Source: Micropterus salmoides (lineage: Eukaryota > Chordata > Actinopteri > Centrarchiformes > Centrarchidae). From it: a DNA stretch of 64,000 nucleotides. Both the position numbers and the translations under genes were made by a program. Below the pieces are notes generated by a model that ran no database searches, was not told the DNA's origin, and worked only from the letters and a program-made list of their open reading frames with translations. Where the stretch lies: contig NW_024040707.1 of the NCBI RefSeq assembly GCF_014851395.1, forward strand, positions 20,511,457 to 20,575,456, in the 5' to 3' direction. Shown here one piece after another: positions 1-13,269 of the stretch; the stretch's first letter is position 1, and every line of letters starts with the position of its first letter.

Positions 1-634
1 ATTTAGCACAGGGGATTCTATGTTTGGATCAATATATAACTTTGTAACCATGTTTTTATTCCTTCAATGATTTTAAAAAGAAAGTCTTCTGTTTGTTAAT
101 TGACTCAACTGGAATAGCTCAATTGAATATTTGTTAACAACCAACATGTTTTTCTAGTGACATGCTCAATATTTAATGTGATTTAAGTACAGTTTGTTAT
201 CTTGTATAACTTAAAATAATTGTAACGTAATGTTTTAAAGCCAAGCATGTCTGCCTTGTGGTTTATAATGTTCATTCAAGTGGAGCCGAGGATCTTTGAA
301 GCCTTGCCACAATGACCATTGTTTGTACATTCTTGACGTTTGTGGAAGCTACTAGCTCTTTAAAAAAAAAGGTTTCAGAAAAAAAAAAATCATTTTTGTA
401 TGGGTAAAGTGTTATCCATTATATGTTGTTGGCAATAACGTCTATTTGAATGTCTTCAGCAATCATCGCAATGTAATCAGCCAACAGATCTGTCACGCTG
501 TCTGCCTATGACAAAGAAATTTGTCTTTTTATGTTTACTTTTATTTTAAAACCTCTTTATTTGTCTATGCATTGTTTTTTCCCCCTCTCTAAGGCGTCTT
601 ACTGTACATTTTACCTATCAGGGTTGTTCTACAG

Positions 635-676
<42 letters not shown>

Positions 677-935
677 TCATCATTGAACTTGCTACCGGTT
701 TTGATTTATAGCATGCTGTTGAGTTTGACTAGGATCAATGTATCTTTTTACTGTGATGACCTGACATTGCCTAATTGTCCTTTTTTTTTCTTCTTTGTTT
801 TTGTGTTGACTTTGTATTTTATTTTCCTCTCAGTCGACATTGATTAGTTGGTTTTGTTTTGTATGGCTGCTGACCATGTCTTGACTTAATGCTTCCAAAT
901 CCTATACCAACTGAACCATTAAAGATATTTTAAAC
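1..935 (+). other. Possible 3' UTR end of an upstream gene
   Basis: There is no open frame of note here. The stretch is T-rich with a (GT)n tract at 636-675 and ends with an ATTAAA poly(A)-type hexamer at about 918-923, followed by ordinary AT-rich DNA. This looks like the tail of a + strand transcript whose coding part lies left of the window. In human, CTNNBIP1 is the neighbour upstream of CLSTN1 in the same orientation, so a ctnnbip1 3' UTR is a reasonable guess, but no residue-level evidence supports it. Confidence 0.3.
636..675. repeat. (GT)n microsatellite
   Basis: About 20 uninterrupted GT dinucleotides, inside the possible upstream 3' UTR. Confidence 0.95.
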
Positions 936-2330
936 AGTGATGAGTTACATTTACTTGAACTTCTTCAAACTAGGAAGCTCAGAGATGAGAAACGTATTCT
1001 TATAGCCCAGAATGGCTGCTTGTCTTCAGATAAGGCCTGGCGCCCAGGGAAGAAAGTATTCAGCAAAGTCATAATAAGGGTAAAGTCATGATTTATTTCT
1101 TATTCTTATCATGTGCATGTACAGGACAAATTTATCCTTTTGTCCAGTCTGATAAGTACAAAATGTAGTTTGTATACAAAGACAAGCATATTTGATTCAA
1201 TTTGAAATCTTAAGACCTTTGAAGCTTCAAATGATAATCTCTACTCAAGGCCCACTTCCTCGCTTGTTCTGAAGCTTACAAATATATTCCACTGTCTTCA
1301 TCAGTTGCTGAGTCCTATTGAATTCTGAGAATGTCTATAGGCCCAAAAAAGATCTCCGAATTATAGTAAATGTACATGTTGGTTCTCGTACATTCGCATT
1401 ACATTCAAATGCCTTTCTGCTCCACAAAGGCTGACTGTAATGGCAGTGGCACTTCATGTTGTGGTACTCTTAAGTACTGTAAATTTACTTGTCATATTAA
1501 AACACAGGCTTTTTACTTAACCCTAACTAGCCACAGCCTCGTGCATTTTCCTGTCGGGTGTTCAGGCAGATGTTTCAATTGGGTCCTGTCTGGTCATCAA
1601 CTTGGAAATGGGGCTCCATGTTATTCCTCTGCTAATGATGAGCATCTGTTCGCTGTTCCCATGCCGTCTTTCACAGATGCATTAGAATCCTGCAATTTAC
1701 AGGCAGCGAGCTCTGGGAATAACACGCCAGCTGTTGGCAGTTTATTTTTTTTCATTTTTTTTCCAGTGTTCGTGTGCCACTTCAGACTGTAGCTGTCATT
1801 TACTGACATTAAAACTTCAGTATCTCACTAGAACAAGTTGAACAATTGTTTTGGCTGCTGCTGAGTATTCAAGCTCAAGCTCACATTGCGGTATGATTGC
1901 AAATGTGTCGAAGCATCATTTATTTACGCCACAGTTGTGTGAAAGCCGTCCTCCTCGTCACGCAAAAACAGATTTCTTTTGAAAGACCTGATGAGTTTGT
2001 GAACATCCATAACAATTCCATTCCACATCCATTACAATTTTCTTCTTTTTTTAACACAAGCTCTGAGACACATGGAGGAACAATTGTGTCCAGTGCAGTC
2101 TTCAGTGGACACAATTGACTGATGCTGCCTGAAATGTAGACAAAGTGCAGCATGTGAGAGCAGCACATTTCTCCTTCCAACCACATAAGCTCCCCCTCTC
2201 ACTGTACACGTGAGCCTTGACGTTGTGTTTATCCGATGTCAGGCAGATCAGACCCACAGCAGCCCGCCTGTGCACCAGCCAGCCGATAACTGTCACCAGC
2301 ACTATCACATCACGTTATACAACAGCTTGG

Positions 2331-2362
<32 letters not shown>

Positions 2363-3469
2363 CTGGACAGTATGCTGAGTGTCCACACACTGAGGACATC
2401 TGTTTAAGAACAACACGGTGAAATGTGGTCACTTTTGATAAGTGTTTTGGAAGTCAAGGCTGGTTGTTCAACATGTGCCTAGTTTGGGTTCCCCTTCCAA
2501 GATTTATCTTTTGTGTGTCAAAATGCACCTTCCCTTTAGGCTGAAGCCATGGCTGTAAAAAGAAAAAAAAGTATCAAAAAAATCTATAGGAACTGTCAAA
2601 TTTTGGCAGAACATAAATAAATTCCCACAGAGCTTAGGACCTTATGTGACAGCATTACACATAAGCAGTGTATTTAGCCGTATTTGGGCATACATAAGGC
2701 CGCACATATGGATGAACAGCAGTGATTATTCTGAGTGGTTTGAGAAAAATCTATAGATATTGTGATACTATTCCCCAGTTTTTCCAGATAGCGTTTGGCC
2801 ATGTTGTAACATAGTTTACATATTTCTGTTTTCAGATTGAGATTGTGGGCAGCAGATCATGAACTACAAAGATTAACCTTTATACAGTGTTAATTGTGTG
2901 ATTGTTCTTTAATAAACTTGTAGAGGATTTGCAAATGTTACAGTGGGTCATGGCAAGGGACAGCGGCATTAAGATATAATACTTTTACGCATTTAAAATT
3001 TAGAATCATGTTGGATGGAGTCTATGCCATCAGTCATTGGGCAGAAAGCAGGGAAACTCAATGGATGGATGATCAGTCCATCACAGAATGAACACACACA
3101 GACACACAAATACAGTCAATTTCAAATGGTTTTCCTTTGCTAAATACAGGCAATGTACAGTCAAAGCTCCTGATTTGAATGTTGGTTAAATGAAACCCAA
3201 ACAAACAAAAAGGAAATCACACATGTGAGGAGCAAGGCTGAAATTCTTAAAGTCACCGTGACTCAGAATGGACGGCAGGACATTTATGCGCAAAGAAAAG
3301 TGCATGTAAGGCTGTGGTTAAGCCATCTAAAAAAATTCACACACACTGTCTGACAGCAGTAATCATCTTAAGAGCAGCTCATTGCACAGCAGTTAGAAAA
3401 CAAACAAATACTAAGTACTCAATGATCTCTGAATAGCCAAGATAAACTGGCCAATCCCTTCACAGATGG
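936..3469. other. Intergenic, no gene seen
   Basis: Unique-looking AT-rich DNA. Open frames are short, overlap on both strands and lack recognisable domains. The only clear structure is a (GT)n tract at 2331-2358. Confidence 0.6.
2331..2358. repeat. (GT)n microsatellite
   Basis: About 14 GT units followed by GCGCGCC. Confidence 0.95.
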
Positions 3470-3695
3470 GTCTGAAAGATGTTTGTCCACTCTGAGTTGC
3501 CAGAAAAGCTTTAGTGCCCCTCCACATAGACTCTACAAGTCTTTTGAACTCAACTGGAGGGATGAAGGATATAAAAAGATTTTCCCTCATTTGTTGTTCT
3601 GATGATGGTGGGGGAGAGCGCTATCTAACACGTCGCTCCAAAATATCCTATAGCTGTTCAGTTGAATTAAGGTCTAGTGAATGTGAAGGCCATAG
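3470..3695 (-). mobile_element. Tc1/mariner-type transposase relic (C-terminal piece)
   Basis: Read on the - strand, this segment gives a decayed version of the C-terminal end of a Tc1/mariner transposase. The block SLDLNSTEQL stands where the family has a DLNPIEHLW-type motif, followed by DILERRVR and then RSPPPSS. Stop codons interrupt the frame after EQL and after ERRVR, so it cannot be active. I see no terminal inverted repeats close by; it appears to be an old internal fragment of a dispersed fish element. Family assignment rests on the motif alone. Confidence 0.65.
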
Positions 3696-5380
3696 CTTTT
3701 TTTATTTTCTGCATTTTTTATGTTTGTAAGTTTTGTTTCTATTTCATGCCAAACATTTGACCCACACCCCTATTCATCAAACAACTAAGTATGGCATGTA
3801 TCTTCAGGTAAAACATAGGAAACTGCAATATAGTATGTACTTCTATAGGCTTTCAAATAAAAATGTTTGTGTGAAAATGTTCAAATTAATTGCACACAAA
3901 TATATCAATATCAAGAGAAAGAAAAGAAAATGCTACAAGCCTACAGTTTTTCCTTATAAAGGTTTTTTTTTCTCATGTAATCTGGCTAATTTAAATGTTT
4001 TGTATGTAAATAGCCAACTCAGTCTTTGTGCATCATCCATGTTTACCGAGTGCACACAGGAACCAGGTAGTTTCAGTGTGACTTCAGTGTGCTTAACATG
4101 CAACACTTGTTTAAACATGATGGGAAGGAAATTATTCACTCATCAGTGTTGTAATGTCAAAAACCTTATCAGACATTTTTCATCTACTGATTGCAATATT
4201 TACCAATTCAGAAGAGAATCGTTCTATAAAAGGAGTTCAATACAGGTCAGTTACGTATGCAACCTCCTGGCCAGACAGAGATGTGATGTGGAGAGACGCT
4301 CAGGTTGTGCTGCAGGTTTATACTTCACAGTTCCACTGAGAAATTCAAGAAAATATGGCAACTTACTTTCTAAATTATGGTAGAACTGCTGTAGGGCTGT
4401 AGGTACTCAATTAGAACAGTTTAGCATTTTGTCTTGGTCTTTTGTTTTTGCATCTTTCTCTGTGATGGCACTGAGGTCATGTCCTCTGAATATATATTTT
4501 TTAGGAATTTGGGGGTTTTATGAACATGGGGGCAGGTTATATGCTACATTGATATATAAACATTGGTGATTTCGAATTTTTCAGAGAAAAAATAAATTTC
4601 TTAGGCTAATTAAACACTTGTGACACCAGTCACTGGATTATGTGAAAAATGTATTCTCACAAAGATGAAAAAAAGGCATTTCACAGCTAATGAAAAGCTG
4701 ATGTCTTATGTGGTTTTCATAAGATAGGATCCCTCATGTTTACAGACAAAATAACTGAACATTAATAAATGAAAGCTAAGTAATTAAAACATTTTCAGAC
4801 TTTATTTCTGGTACATAGCCACATTTTTCTGGGAGAATCGAGGCTTGGACTCCTGACCTCGGTATTTAAAAAATCTAGACAGTTTAAAATCAACATAACA
4901 TGAAGGGAGGCCTTATTTAAGAAAGTTTGAAACCACATGACTCTCCTGATCCGGTGCTAAAATAACTCCACCCCATAAATTTGAGAGGAAGGATATAACT
5001 TTACAGCGATCAACTCCACCTTTCATCTTCAAAGCAAAAAGCGAGCGTGCAGCAGCTCCAGGAGCGAGGGAGGTGACTCTCCCTCCCACCTTATGACTCA
5101 ACATTATTAAGCAAAGCCAAGAGGAATCCAGAGAAGAGGAGGGAGAAGCATGCAGGCAGGGAGGGCGCCTGCTGTGGAGTAATGCAGCAATGCACTACCA
5201 CTCACAGCCCTACACAAAGCTCTGCAGATACACTCTAGTCCTCCCGAAAACCTCATGACTAACTGATTTCCCCTCAGTTCCTCCAACTTGTAGCGTCTAA
5301 TGAACTCTTCACAGAGAGAAAACTTCACTTTATGAAACGCTCATCGTTGACAGCTATGATCTGTCTTTTGCTTTGGCACA
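3696..5380. other. Intergenic, no supported gene
   Basis: This contains the longest simple open frame of the window (3733-4383, 216 codons), but it is Lys/Tyr/Phe-rich, has no recognisable domain and sits directly after a transposon relic in AT-rich DNA. It is best read as a chance frame. Confidence 0.55.
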
Positions 5381-5625
5381 TTTTTACAATAATAATAATA
5401 ATAATCCTTATTTGTAGAGCACTTTTCGAAAACAAGTTACAAAGTGCTTTAACAAGTGTAAAGAATAATACAAAAAAACAAGATAAGAGCATGAAAAATT
5501 AATATAAAATTAGTAAAATACAATAAAATAAAAGGGATAAAATAAAGTCAAATAAGATCGGGAAAGGCTCTCCTATAAAAGTATGTTTTAAGAAGGGACT
5601 TAAAAGAGTTCACTGACTATAGTTA
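5381..5625. repeat. Dispersed fish repeat with (AAT)n head
   Basis: An (AAT)n tract at about 5387-5404 is followed by a segment with TAGAGCACTTTTCGAAAAC and ACAAAGTGCTTTAACA, then a poly-A-rich stretch and GTATGTTTTAAGAAGGGAC. I recognise these phrases as a very common teleost interspersed repeat. Class (LINE/SINE tail) is uncertain. Confidence 0.5.
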
Positions 5626-6499
5626 TATACATGAATGTATATTTTTACGAAGAAAATAAAGGAGTCTAATGACAGATGAATGATACTGTCCCAGGCTCTG
5701 TATACTTTAAAGTGACATTATGTAAGATTTAGGTTTTTGTGCAATTTGGCACCCCCACTGTTTCAGAGAGTAATTCGTAAATAAGGACATCTACATGTGC
5801 ATTTGTTTTGATTACATTACTTATGGTCAAAAATTAGCAAATCCAAACATCAAGCAAAAATACAAGGCATAGCAAACTAGCTAATATCACTTACTAGTCC
5901 AACAGAAAGAAGGTCAGCTCAGCGTTTGTGTTGCAGGCTTTTATTTCACAAAGCTTTCGCCAACATCTGGGAGCCTCTTGCTTGGTCACTCTTTTTTGCG
6001 TCTTACCTTCCTACATCAACGCCCTCTTTGGTCTCTTTGCCTCTATCATTAGCTAATGTTACGTATATAGGCTGCTATGCCCGGTTATGTTGCCCACTCT
6101 CCATCAGCTGTATTTTATGGTAGAAAAGTTACATGTTACTTGAAACTTGGACGGCAAGCTAGCCAACAAAGCTAAACAGCAACTGACACAAGACCATACA
6201 ATACTGTTACCAGTGTCCAAGTGTATAATCTAGAAGTTTGCTATAATGTCAACTCGAGGTTTATAGCTAGCAGCTAAACCTTCATATAGTGCTATACCAA
6301 GTGCGCTGGGCCCTGAAGTGGCAATGACAGACTGTACTATCAAAATGATTTTGAAGATGTTATTTTAAGACAAAAATACTACAGGATGTTGTTTTAACTC
6401 AGTCTGATTGCAGCATGGCAGACTACGGAGCCTAAGAAATCCTGAAATATGTTTTATTTTGTGTTATTTGTTTTTCAGCCGTGCCAGGGCTCCAGGGAT
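5626..6499. other. Intergenic, no gene seen
   Basis: AT-rich sequence. The start near 5705 (TTTAAAGTGACATTATGTAAG) resembles the end of a fish MITE, but I could not find a matching inverted end to the right, so I do not call an element. Confidence 0.45.
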
Positions 6500-6985
6500 G
6501 GCAATGTTTGTCCACCACTTTGGTCTACACTAAAATATCTCAACAATGATAGGATGGATTACCATGAAATTTTGTACAGGCATTCATGCTCCCCAGAATG
6601 TGAACCCTGCTGGCTTTGGTGTTGACTTTTCCTCTGGTGCCACCATGAGGTTTACATTTGTACTTCAACAACAACTGGATGAATTATTATAAAGTTGGCA
6701 CAGATATTTGTGGTCCCCTCTGGATGCATTCTAATAACTTTGGTGATTCCTCTATCGCCATCATCAGGTCAGAATTTTATCTTGTCCAATACATTGGTTT
6801 ATGACCAAATACCATGAAAAACTAATGACATTCTCATCAGCCTCCACTGTACTCCAAAACACAAATTAGTTTTTTAAAATGTCCTTATTGACACCTCGCG
6901 GACTCCGTAATGCTAACATGGTGAACAGGCAAAACATTAAACTTTATTATCACGTTAGCATTGTCATTGTGCACTTCTAAGCATG
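6500..6985. repeat. Dispersed teleost repeat of unclear class
   Basis: The text includes GGATTACCATGAAATTTTG, CATCATCAGGTCAGAATTT, TTGGTTTATGACCAAATACC and CACGTTAGCATTGTCATTG, phrases I recognise from a high-copy interspersed repeat of percomorph fishes. No termini or coding capacity are visible, so I do not assign a superfamily. Confidence 0.5.
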
Positions 6986-9900
6986 CAAGCCTTGTCACAA
7001 AGCCCACCACTTTGAAACCACCTTATAGTTCAACATTTGACACCTCCACATCCAGTTTGCACTTTCATTTCCTCCTTACCTTAAAGGTTGGAAAAATAAT
7101 CATCTTCCACACAGTCAAACTATATCATGTATGTTCTGTATCAACTTTTTCCAGCTTTTGATTGATCTTTTTTGGATGGATTTGGCTGGATATCATAGAT
7201 GCATAATTTTATACACATTTCCTTACAACTCAACCTGACATGTTTGGTGACTTTGGAATCTTTGGGATCTCTGCTAGAATTTAAAAGTTTGGAGTGTGTG
7301 AAAAATGTTTGGCTGCACAGCTTGAGTTTGTAATGGTTGACCCTGGCAGGTCAATGGAGTTAAAGAGGTCAACATGAAGAACTGATAATCTCACTGTATT
7401 ATTAGCGAGGGTTTGGTTGCAGGTGACCACTCAGCAACTGTGACACTAGAGGGAGGAATTCTCACCACCAATATCTGCCTCAAACACATACATATACACT
7501 TTCAGGACCTGCTGTCCATTTTTAAAGGTACAATTAGACAAAGTATATTTTGTTTTGCTGACCTGACAGTGTGGTCTGAAACTCAACAGTGCAACAGACC
7601 CTCTTAGTTATGACCTTTTCAATGCGGCATCAGATTCCTACTGCACCTGGTCACTCCAAATTCGGGCCATATGTTGGTTTAGCTGCTGTGGGGTCGTGAG
7701 TTTTCTCTGTGGACCACCTGTGTTACCAGTCATCTCATTTTGTGAAACAAAAAAAAAAAGCATGCATCCCATTTTAAACCCATCAACCACTGACCGCAAG
7801 AGACTGTATTCATTGCAACAAAGATCTGTGGCTTCCACTCTGTTTCCCATCTGACTGTTATGGCACACTGCTCCCCTGAAGGCGTACCGACTCCAGCCAT
7901 CTGCTTGAGTTCTTTCTAGCTGTGATATTACTTTGACAGAAGCTTATTTTCCACAATACACTCTCAGGATCAACATACCTGTCCACCTCCAGGATTCCCA
8001 CTCCATCGCTTTCGCTGTGTGAGATTTTATTTCCTGTACCTGATACAGTGTGTAGGCTAAATGTATGGAGATGTCATCTCTGTTTTTTACATATGACACC
8101 GAAATCAGAGAATTCATAAGTGTCCAGTCTCCTTTGACTCGTACTACCTTAGCAACAGTAAATCTAAAACTTGTGAGGTTAAGGACAGTTAGATTTGAAA
8201 AGATCTAATATTTCTTAATAAAATATTATTATATTTTCCATCTCCTTTGTGTAAACTTCTCTGTGATTCAATTCTGATAGCATGATTTGACAGGTGCTGA
8301 AAATACAAATCCGGGTGTTCTGGAAATGTCTCCAAATCTTATAAATGTAATTGCTGTTTGTGAATATAGACACAAGTTTCTGCTCTAGTCTCAAAATATC
8401 CAGAGAGGCCTGTACTATAACTAGCTGTCATAATAAACAGATTCTGGCTGTGCCCGCATTATGTTGACTGAAATAAGCATGAGTGACTGCTGTTGCTGCA
8501 GGGGCAGCATATACTTAGACAGTGTTTAGAGAAGATCCAACTACAACAATAACACAAGTGCTGCAGCCAACTGCAATAGTGTCTCAAACATGAAATCTCA
8601 ATAGGAAAGCATAATACAAATTCTTTGTCTCATTTTGGTAAAGTTTTTGTCCTTTTTTCAAGCTGAAGCATTTATCAGCCAACTGAGAAACATTCTCCAA
8701 ACTTGCTTTCTCATTTGAATTCACCCAGTGCGGGAGGAATCTTAAAAAGCTGAACCTTAAAGCGATAAAATTCTTCCCTGAGGAGGTTGGGGAGGGAAAA
8801 GAAAGATGCACAGCTGGCACCAGCCCTGGCATTGATTAATGAAACAGACTCCAAACTCTCAAGTTCAAAGCCGCATTTATTACTCTGTTTTCTTTCCAAC
8901 GATGATGGAGTCTGTAAACCAAAAACATAAACTCTTCAATATATTTTAAGAGGCAGACAAATCTGTATTTGTATGACTCCTTTTCCCAACTGAAACTGTG
9001 GTTATAATAGGGATGAACTGATGATTCAAGTGCCTCACACCACCAGATCAGACATTAAAAACCAGGATAACCAGTCTCAGTTGTAGCCGAGCTTTTTATG
9101 GACTTTGACCCCCAGATAAATAATTGGAGCAGTGAAGCCAATGCAGCATCCCTCTTAATGCTGGGAATGCGTAAAATGACTCAGCGTTCTCGGCAGGAGT
9201 GGACATCCATCACACCACTGCTACGGTCTGCTCTGACATTGTAACTGTTGGCTCACTGTGCAGACAGAGCAGACAATGCTGACAGGCACTGCTGAGGAAA
9301 TATAACTGACCTTGTTCTGCCCAGGGGTCAAGTCAATCTGCAGTGAATTGAGGAGGAAGAAGTGATTAGTGGAATTGGCTAAAATGTAAACCACGATTGT
9401 GTCTGGAACAAACACTGATAGCCTCAATGAAATTTTCTCCACCCTCATAACCAGGCCCTGAGCATTAGATTTTGCCTTGCACCGTGGAAGCATAATAGCA
9501 ACTAAAATAATGAAGGTATCAACACTAGAATTTCATTGAGGGCCAATCTGTAAGATACAACTTAGCAATTAGGTAAAATTTGTGATCATTTCAGTTTATA
9601 TTGTGCTTTAGTGATGCTAAACAAACGTGCAATTAATCAAATTATTACATGGTCAGTGCCACACATATTGATAATCCTGGGGTCTTTGGGGAGCCTCATT
9701 ATTCAGTTGGTAAAAGATTGTGGGATTGTGAGCATGTTATGAGCATTATGTTAGCACAACGTGACACTGGTGCCTGCACCACCCACAAACTTTTTAAAGT
9801 AAAACTTTTCAAATTAAAGGACAAACCACTGTAAATGGTCACATTATATTGCTTACATTGATACGAGGTTTTTTTATACTGTAACTACAGTACATCAGGT

Positions 9901-10820
9901 TTTGTTGGATCTCATAAGACGGTTAACAAGCTCTTCTATCCAGACTCAACATTTTTCACTGATGGTGAGTAATTAAGAGAAATTCACAGACGAAGAGGAA
10001 AAGAAGCCAGTCTCTCCAGTGACAGTAACTTCAGTTGAGTCCCCCGTCATGAGGGGATGGGGGGCGCGTTTTGCTATTGTTATTAGCAGCACTGCGACTG
10101 GCTGTAGCCATGGCTACTGCTTTCTTTCTATCCAACTACACATGTCAAGGATGGACAAAATAACAGGAACAACTGTACAAATTAATGTTATTCTAATCAC
10201 GACAACACCACAAACTACAGCCTCCGAAATTACCACTTTGTTGACCGCTCTGTCAAAGCATCAACAACATTTTGCTGTGTCAACCTCCTGTAGGCGTGTG
10301 ACATGATAAAAAAATATACTTTTATATCTGCCCCTTACTCTGGTCACAAACACAGTTTTACTTTTGAGCTCTTGCTGATATCATCATCCCTTTTCCATTT
10401 GCCCTCCACCACAGGCACCAGAGGTCAGGGTCATCTACAAAACAGCACCCTACAGTTTCTTGTTTAAAGAAACCCTTAAGCATGGTGGCTGTTGGCAGAC
10501 ACGAGGACTTGCACACCAGCCTTTGGAGCTCCTCCTTACGACGCCCTGCATGACCTCCACATAAGAATTTGCAAATGCATATGTCAATACTAATCCCTGA
10601 AAGCTTTATTGGCATGAATGGAAGAGAACCAACTCTGCCAAAGCATTTCAGTACATCAATAGGCTGATGCTGATGCACAATAATGAACTGGATCTTATGC
10701 AACAGTATAATTGATGACGGACACAGCAGCAGGTCTAACCAGCAGCACCTGTTATCATCAGATGATGATGCAGATATTATTGGCATATTGTCTAAACTAT
10801 ATATTTTCTCATTTGATAAT
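6986..10820. other. Intergenic, no gene seen
   Basis: Short open frames on both strands lack family motifs, splice structure or codon bias. I see no confident repeat termini. Some tracts (for example 9070-9240) are less AT-rich and free of obvious repeats, so they could be conserved non-coding DNA, but this cannot be shown from one sequence. Confidence 0.5.
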
Positions 10821-10826
10821 TACTTT

Positions 10827-10830
<4 letters not shown>

Positions 10831-10861
<31 letters not shown>
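10831..10861. repeat. (CA)n microsatellite
   Basis: About 15 CA units, 80 bases left of the X-box palindrome at 10941. Confidence 0.95.
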
Positions 10862-10865
<4 letters not shown>

Positions 10866-10940
10866 CAATCATGTGCTCACGACACAAAGGGGGTGTTTCT
10901 GAAGTGTCACTGTGTGTGCTTTCATCCGTCTGCAGGTGCT

Positions 10941-10954
10941 GTTGCCATGGCAAC
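10941..10954. promoter_or_regulatory. Perfect palindromic RFX X-box
   Basis: The 14-mer GTTGCCATGGCAAC is a perfect palindrome and the textbook full-site motif for RFX winged-helix factors (GTTGCC/GGCAAC half sites). It lies 11.5 kb upstream of the clstn1 start. Function as a distal enhancer element is inference; the motif match is seen directly. Confidence 0.5.
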
Positions 10955-11017
10955 AATAGATGAAATTCTCTAAGTGAATCATGAGTTGACTGTCGGTTCA
11001 CTCTCCGCCCTGAGATC

Positions 11018-11029
11018 AGGTCTTGACCT
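11018..11029. promoter_or_regulatory. AGGTC/GACCT inverted half-sites
   Basis: AGGTC-TT-GACCT is an inverted pair of nuclear-receptor-like half sites, 64 bases after the X-box. Such short pairs arise by chance often, so this is weak on its own; its only weight is proximity to the X-box. Confidence 0.2.
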
Positions 11030-11838
11030 CCTCGGGGCTATCAAGAATAGTGTGTCACAGAAGCCAGTGAAATGAGATTCTGCCCTGCACGTGCAACATG
11101 CAGCTTTTTTAACCAACTTGAGCATCCATCAGCTCTCTCTGTGACACCCGTATCCACGGGCCATTCACTTAAAATTAGAGAGCAGCTGTCCCTGGATTAT
11201 CTTATCCTGAGACAGATTCCTGGAATACCCTGGACAGAATTATCCTGGGGGCAATCAGAGAGGAGGAATGGAGCTGGGAGCCATTTTGGGGAGTGGGTGT
11301 ATGTAAATGCCTATTTTGAACTGTGTCAGTCTCCTGGCAGTGGCGTGGCATGCATGAGCACTTGCTAGTTTGTGTTCCTGCATGAATATGACAAAGTGAG
11401 GGCATTGTATTTGACCACTTCTCCCAACAAAAGGGTTAAGGTTAGAATTAGAGCATGCTTCAAGTCAGGGATTGCAAATTAGGGAATGGATGTTGTCGAC
11501 AAAGGTGTGTTTGGTTATGTATTTCCTTTTGTGTTTTAACATGTGTGTATATTGTCACTCAGTGGTGAAAACTATTTTACTCTAATTGTGTTGTTTCTAA
11601 TCACAGCTCCAGCTCCTCTGGTGGTTGAAAACCAATTACAGGGGTTATGGGGTTTGGGGTTCATATAAACAATTTCATATAAACAATTTCCAAAACCAAT
11701 TAAAAGACTTGAAGAGGTTTTTTGAGAGAGTGGTATGCGCATTATGTGCACGTCTGTGGATTCGTATTTATGCACTTATTGGTGTATATTTGTCTGTGTG
11801 TTTTTGTTCTTGTCACTGGGAGTGTAGCTGTATTTTTC

Positions 11839-11875
11839 TGTGTGTGTGTATGTGTGTGTGTGTGTGTGTGTGTGT
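11839..11875. repeat. Interrupted (GT)n microsatellite
   Basis: GT units with one TATG interruption. Confidence 0.9.
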
Positions 11876-12610
11876 ATTTGTGTGTTTGTGTGTGCTCCTA
11901 AGTTTCCTAATAGAGCCCAAATAAAACTGGTGACAGCCTATTTACAGTAGCATTCCACAGGGCTGGGTAGGTACTCTGTGGAAAATATACCCAAACCTCT
12001 GGTGGGTGTAAACACGTTGAGGGCTTTCCACAAACTGACATCCCTGAGCAGGAATCGCATCTCCTCATTGCATCATCTCCGCAGTGAAATTTGACCAAAT
12101 AATATTATTCATTCACACCTATAACTGCGGGGGTTTGCTGTTGAGGGGAAGACACACATAAAGAGATCTCACATTCATAATCTGAGCTCCAACTGTACAA
12201 ATATGGCTGCACGACGAGCATGCAGTGTTTAATGAGACTGTGTGAGGCTGTCGTTAGTGCAGGCAGGGGCGCTAGATTATTGATGCCTCTGAGCTCCACT
12301 GCTGGGCTCATTTCTGGCTGTCTCCTCAGGGAAGAGGTGTGCTCGCTCACCTCCAGCCCGGCTGACAGCCGGGTATGAATTACCTTCCCCATTCCCCCCT
12401 GCTGACACTGCAGCTAGTGGCCAGCAGCTACGCATTTTAATATGGAGACAAGTCAGTGAGAAACGGAGGAGGGAGAAGCGAGTAGGAGAAAAAAGACGAG
12501 AAGAAGTGTGTGTGTGCTCATAAATGCATCTGCAATGGTGCGTGCAGCTGTTGTGAGTGATTTTGTGTTGGAAGAAAATGAGCCAGAAAGATGAAAATGA
12601 GAGTAAGCGG

Positions 12611-12645
12611 CGAGGAGAGGAGAGGAGAGGAGCAGAGCAGAGAGG
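12611..12645. repeat. GAGGA purine repeat
   Basis: Four or five near-perfect AGGAG pentamers followed by CAGAG units. Confidence 0.75.
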
Positions 12646-13269
12646 AGGGATGAGGCCTAGCGAGTTGAAAATCAATAATTAAAAGGTCATGTGGAAAGAT
12701 AGAGAGAGAAAGAGAGTCCTTTAACATGCAGCAGCCAAAATCTCCTGCTTCCTCATCACGTGAGGTCACATGGGATGCCAGCACGAATGTACCATGGGAT
12801 TTATTTATGCAAAACGTTCATCCTGCTGTATGAATGCCCACATGATGTATATACTGAATGAGTTCTGGGTTGACGTGTGTCGGTGATGTACAGAAATTGC
12901 TGAATAATACATACAGTAGCATGCATCTGTCAGCTAGCACATACTGATTGCAACCTTTTTTATAGTTATCTTTAAAACAGGATCTTTGCCATTCAACATG
13001 TTTATTACACAAACATATTGAATGTGACCATTTTTGTGACCAGTGTGAGCTTCTGTATAAGTCCATCTTAGTTTATTGGTCACATGATGGATCAATGAAT
13101 TATTAGGAAACCGGAAACAGCCTGAGACACCACCCTGTTGAAGGGAAGATAGCTGAAAATGTTTGGTGAATAAAGCTTTGTGTTCTGCGTAAGAGTTCTG
13201 TGATGTGTTTTGATTTTAAGTAATCCCATGAAAACACCAAAACCAACAATGAATTAGTCCTTGTAGCAC

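Larger units (their letters stand above)
11062..13260. other. Intergenic, no gene seen
   Basis: Contains a (GT)n tract at 11839-11875 and a purine-rich GAGGA-type run at 12611-12645. Open frames here are short and without family motifs. Confidence 0.55.

Noticed and set aside
3733..4383. 216-codon open frame, the longest uninterrupted one
   Set aside because: AT-rich composition with Lys/Tyr/Phe bias, no domain recognised, no splice or promoter context, adjacent to a transposon relic. A chance frame fits better.
5705..6375. MITE suggested by TTTAAAGTGACATTATGTAAG
   Set aside because: No inverted counterpart or duplication could be found to the right.
7444..7456. CTCF-like ACACTAGAGGGAG
   Set aside because: Two mismatches to the core consensus, including the key C near the end; unlike the full match at 60966.
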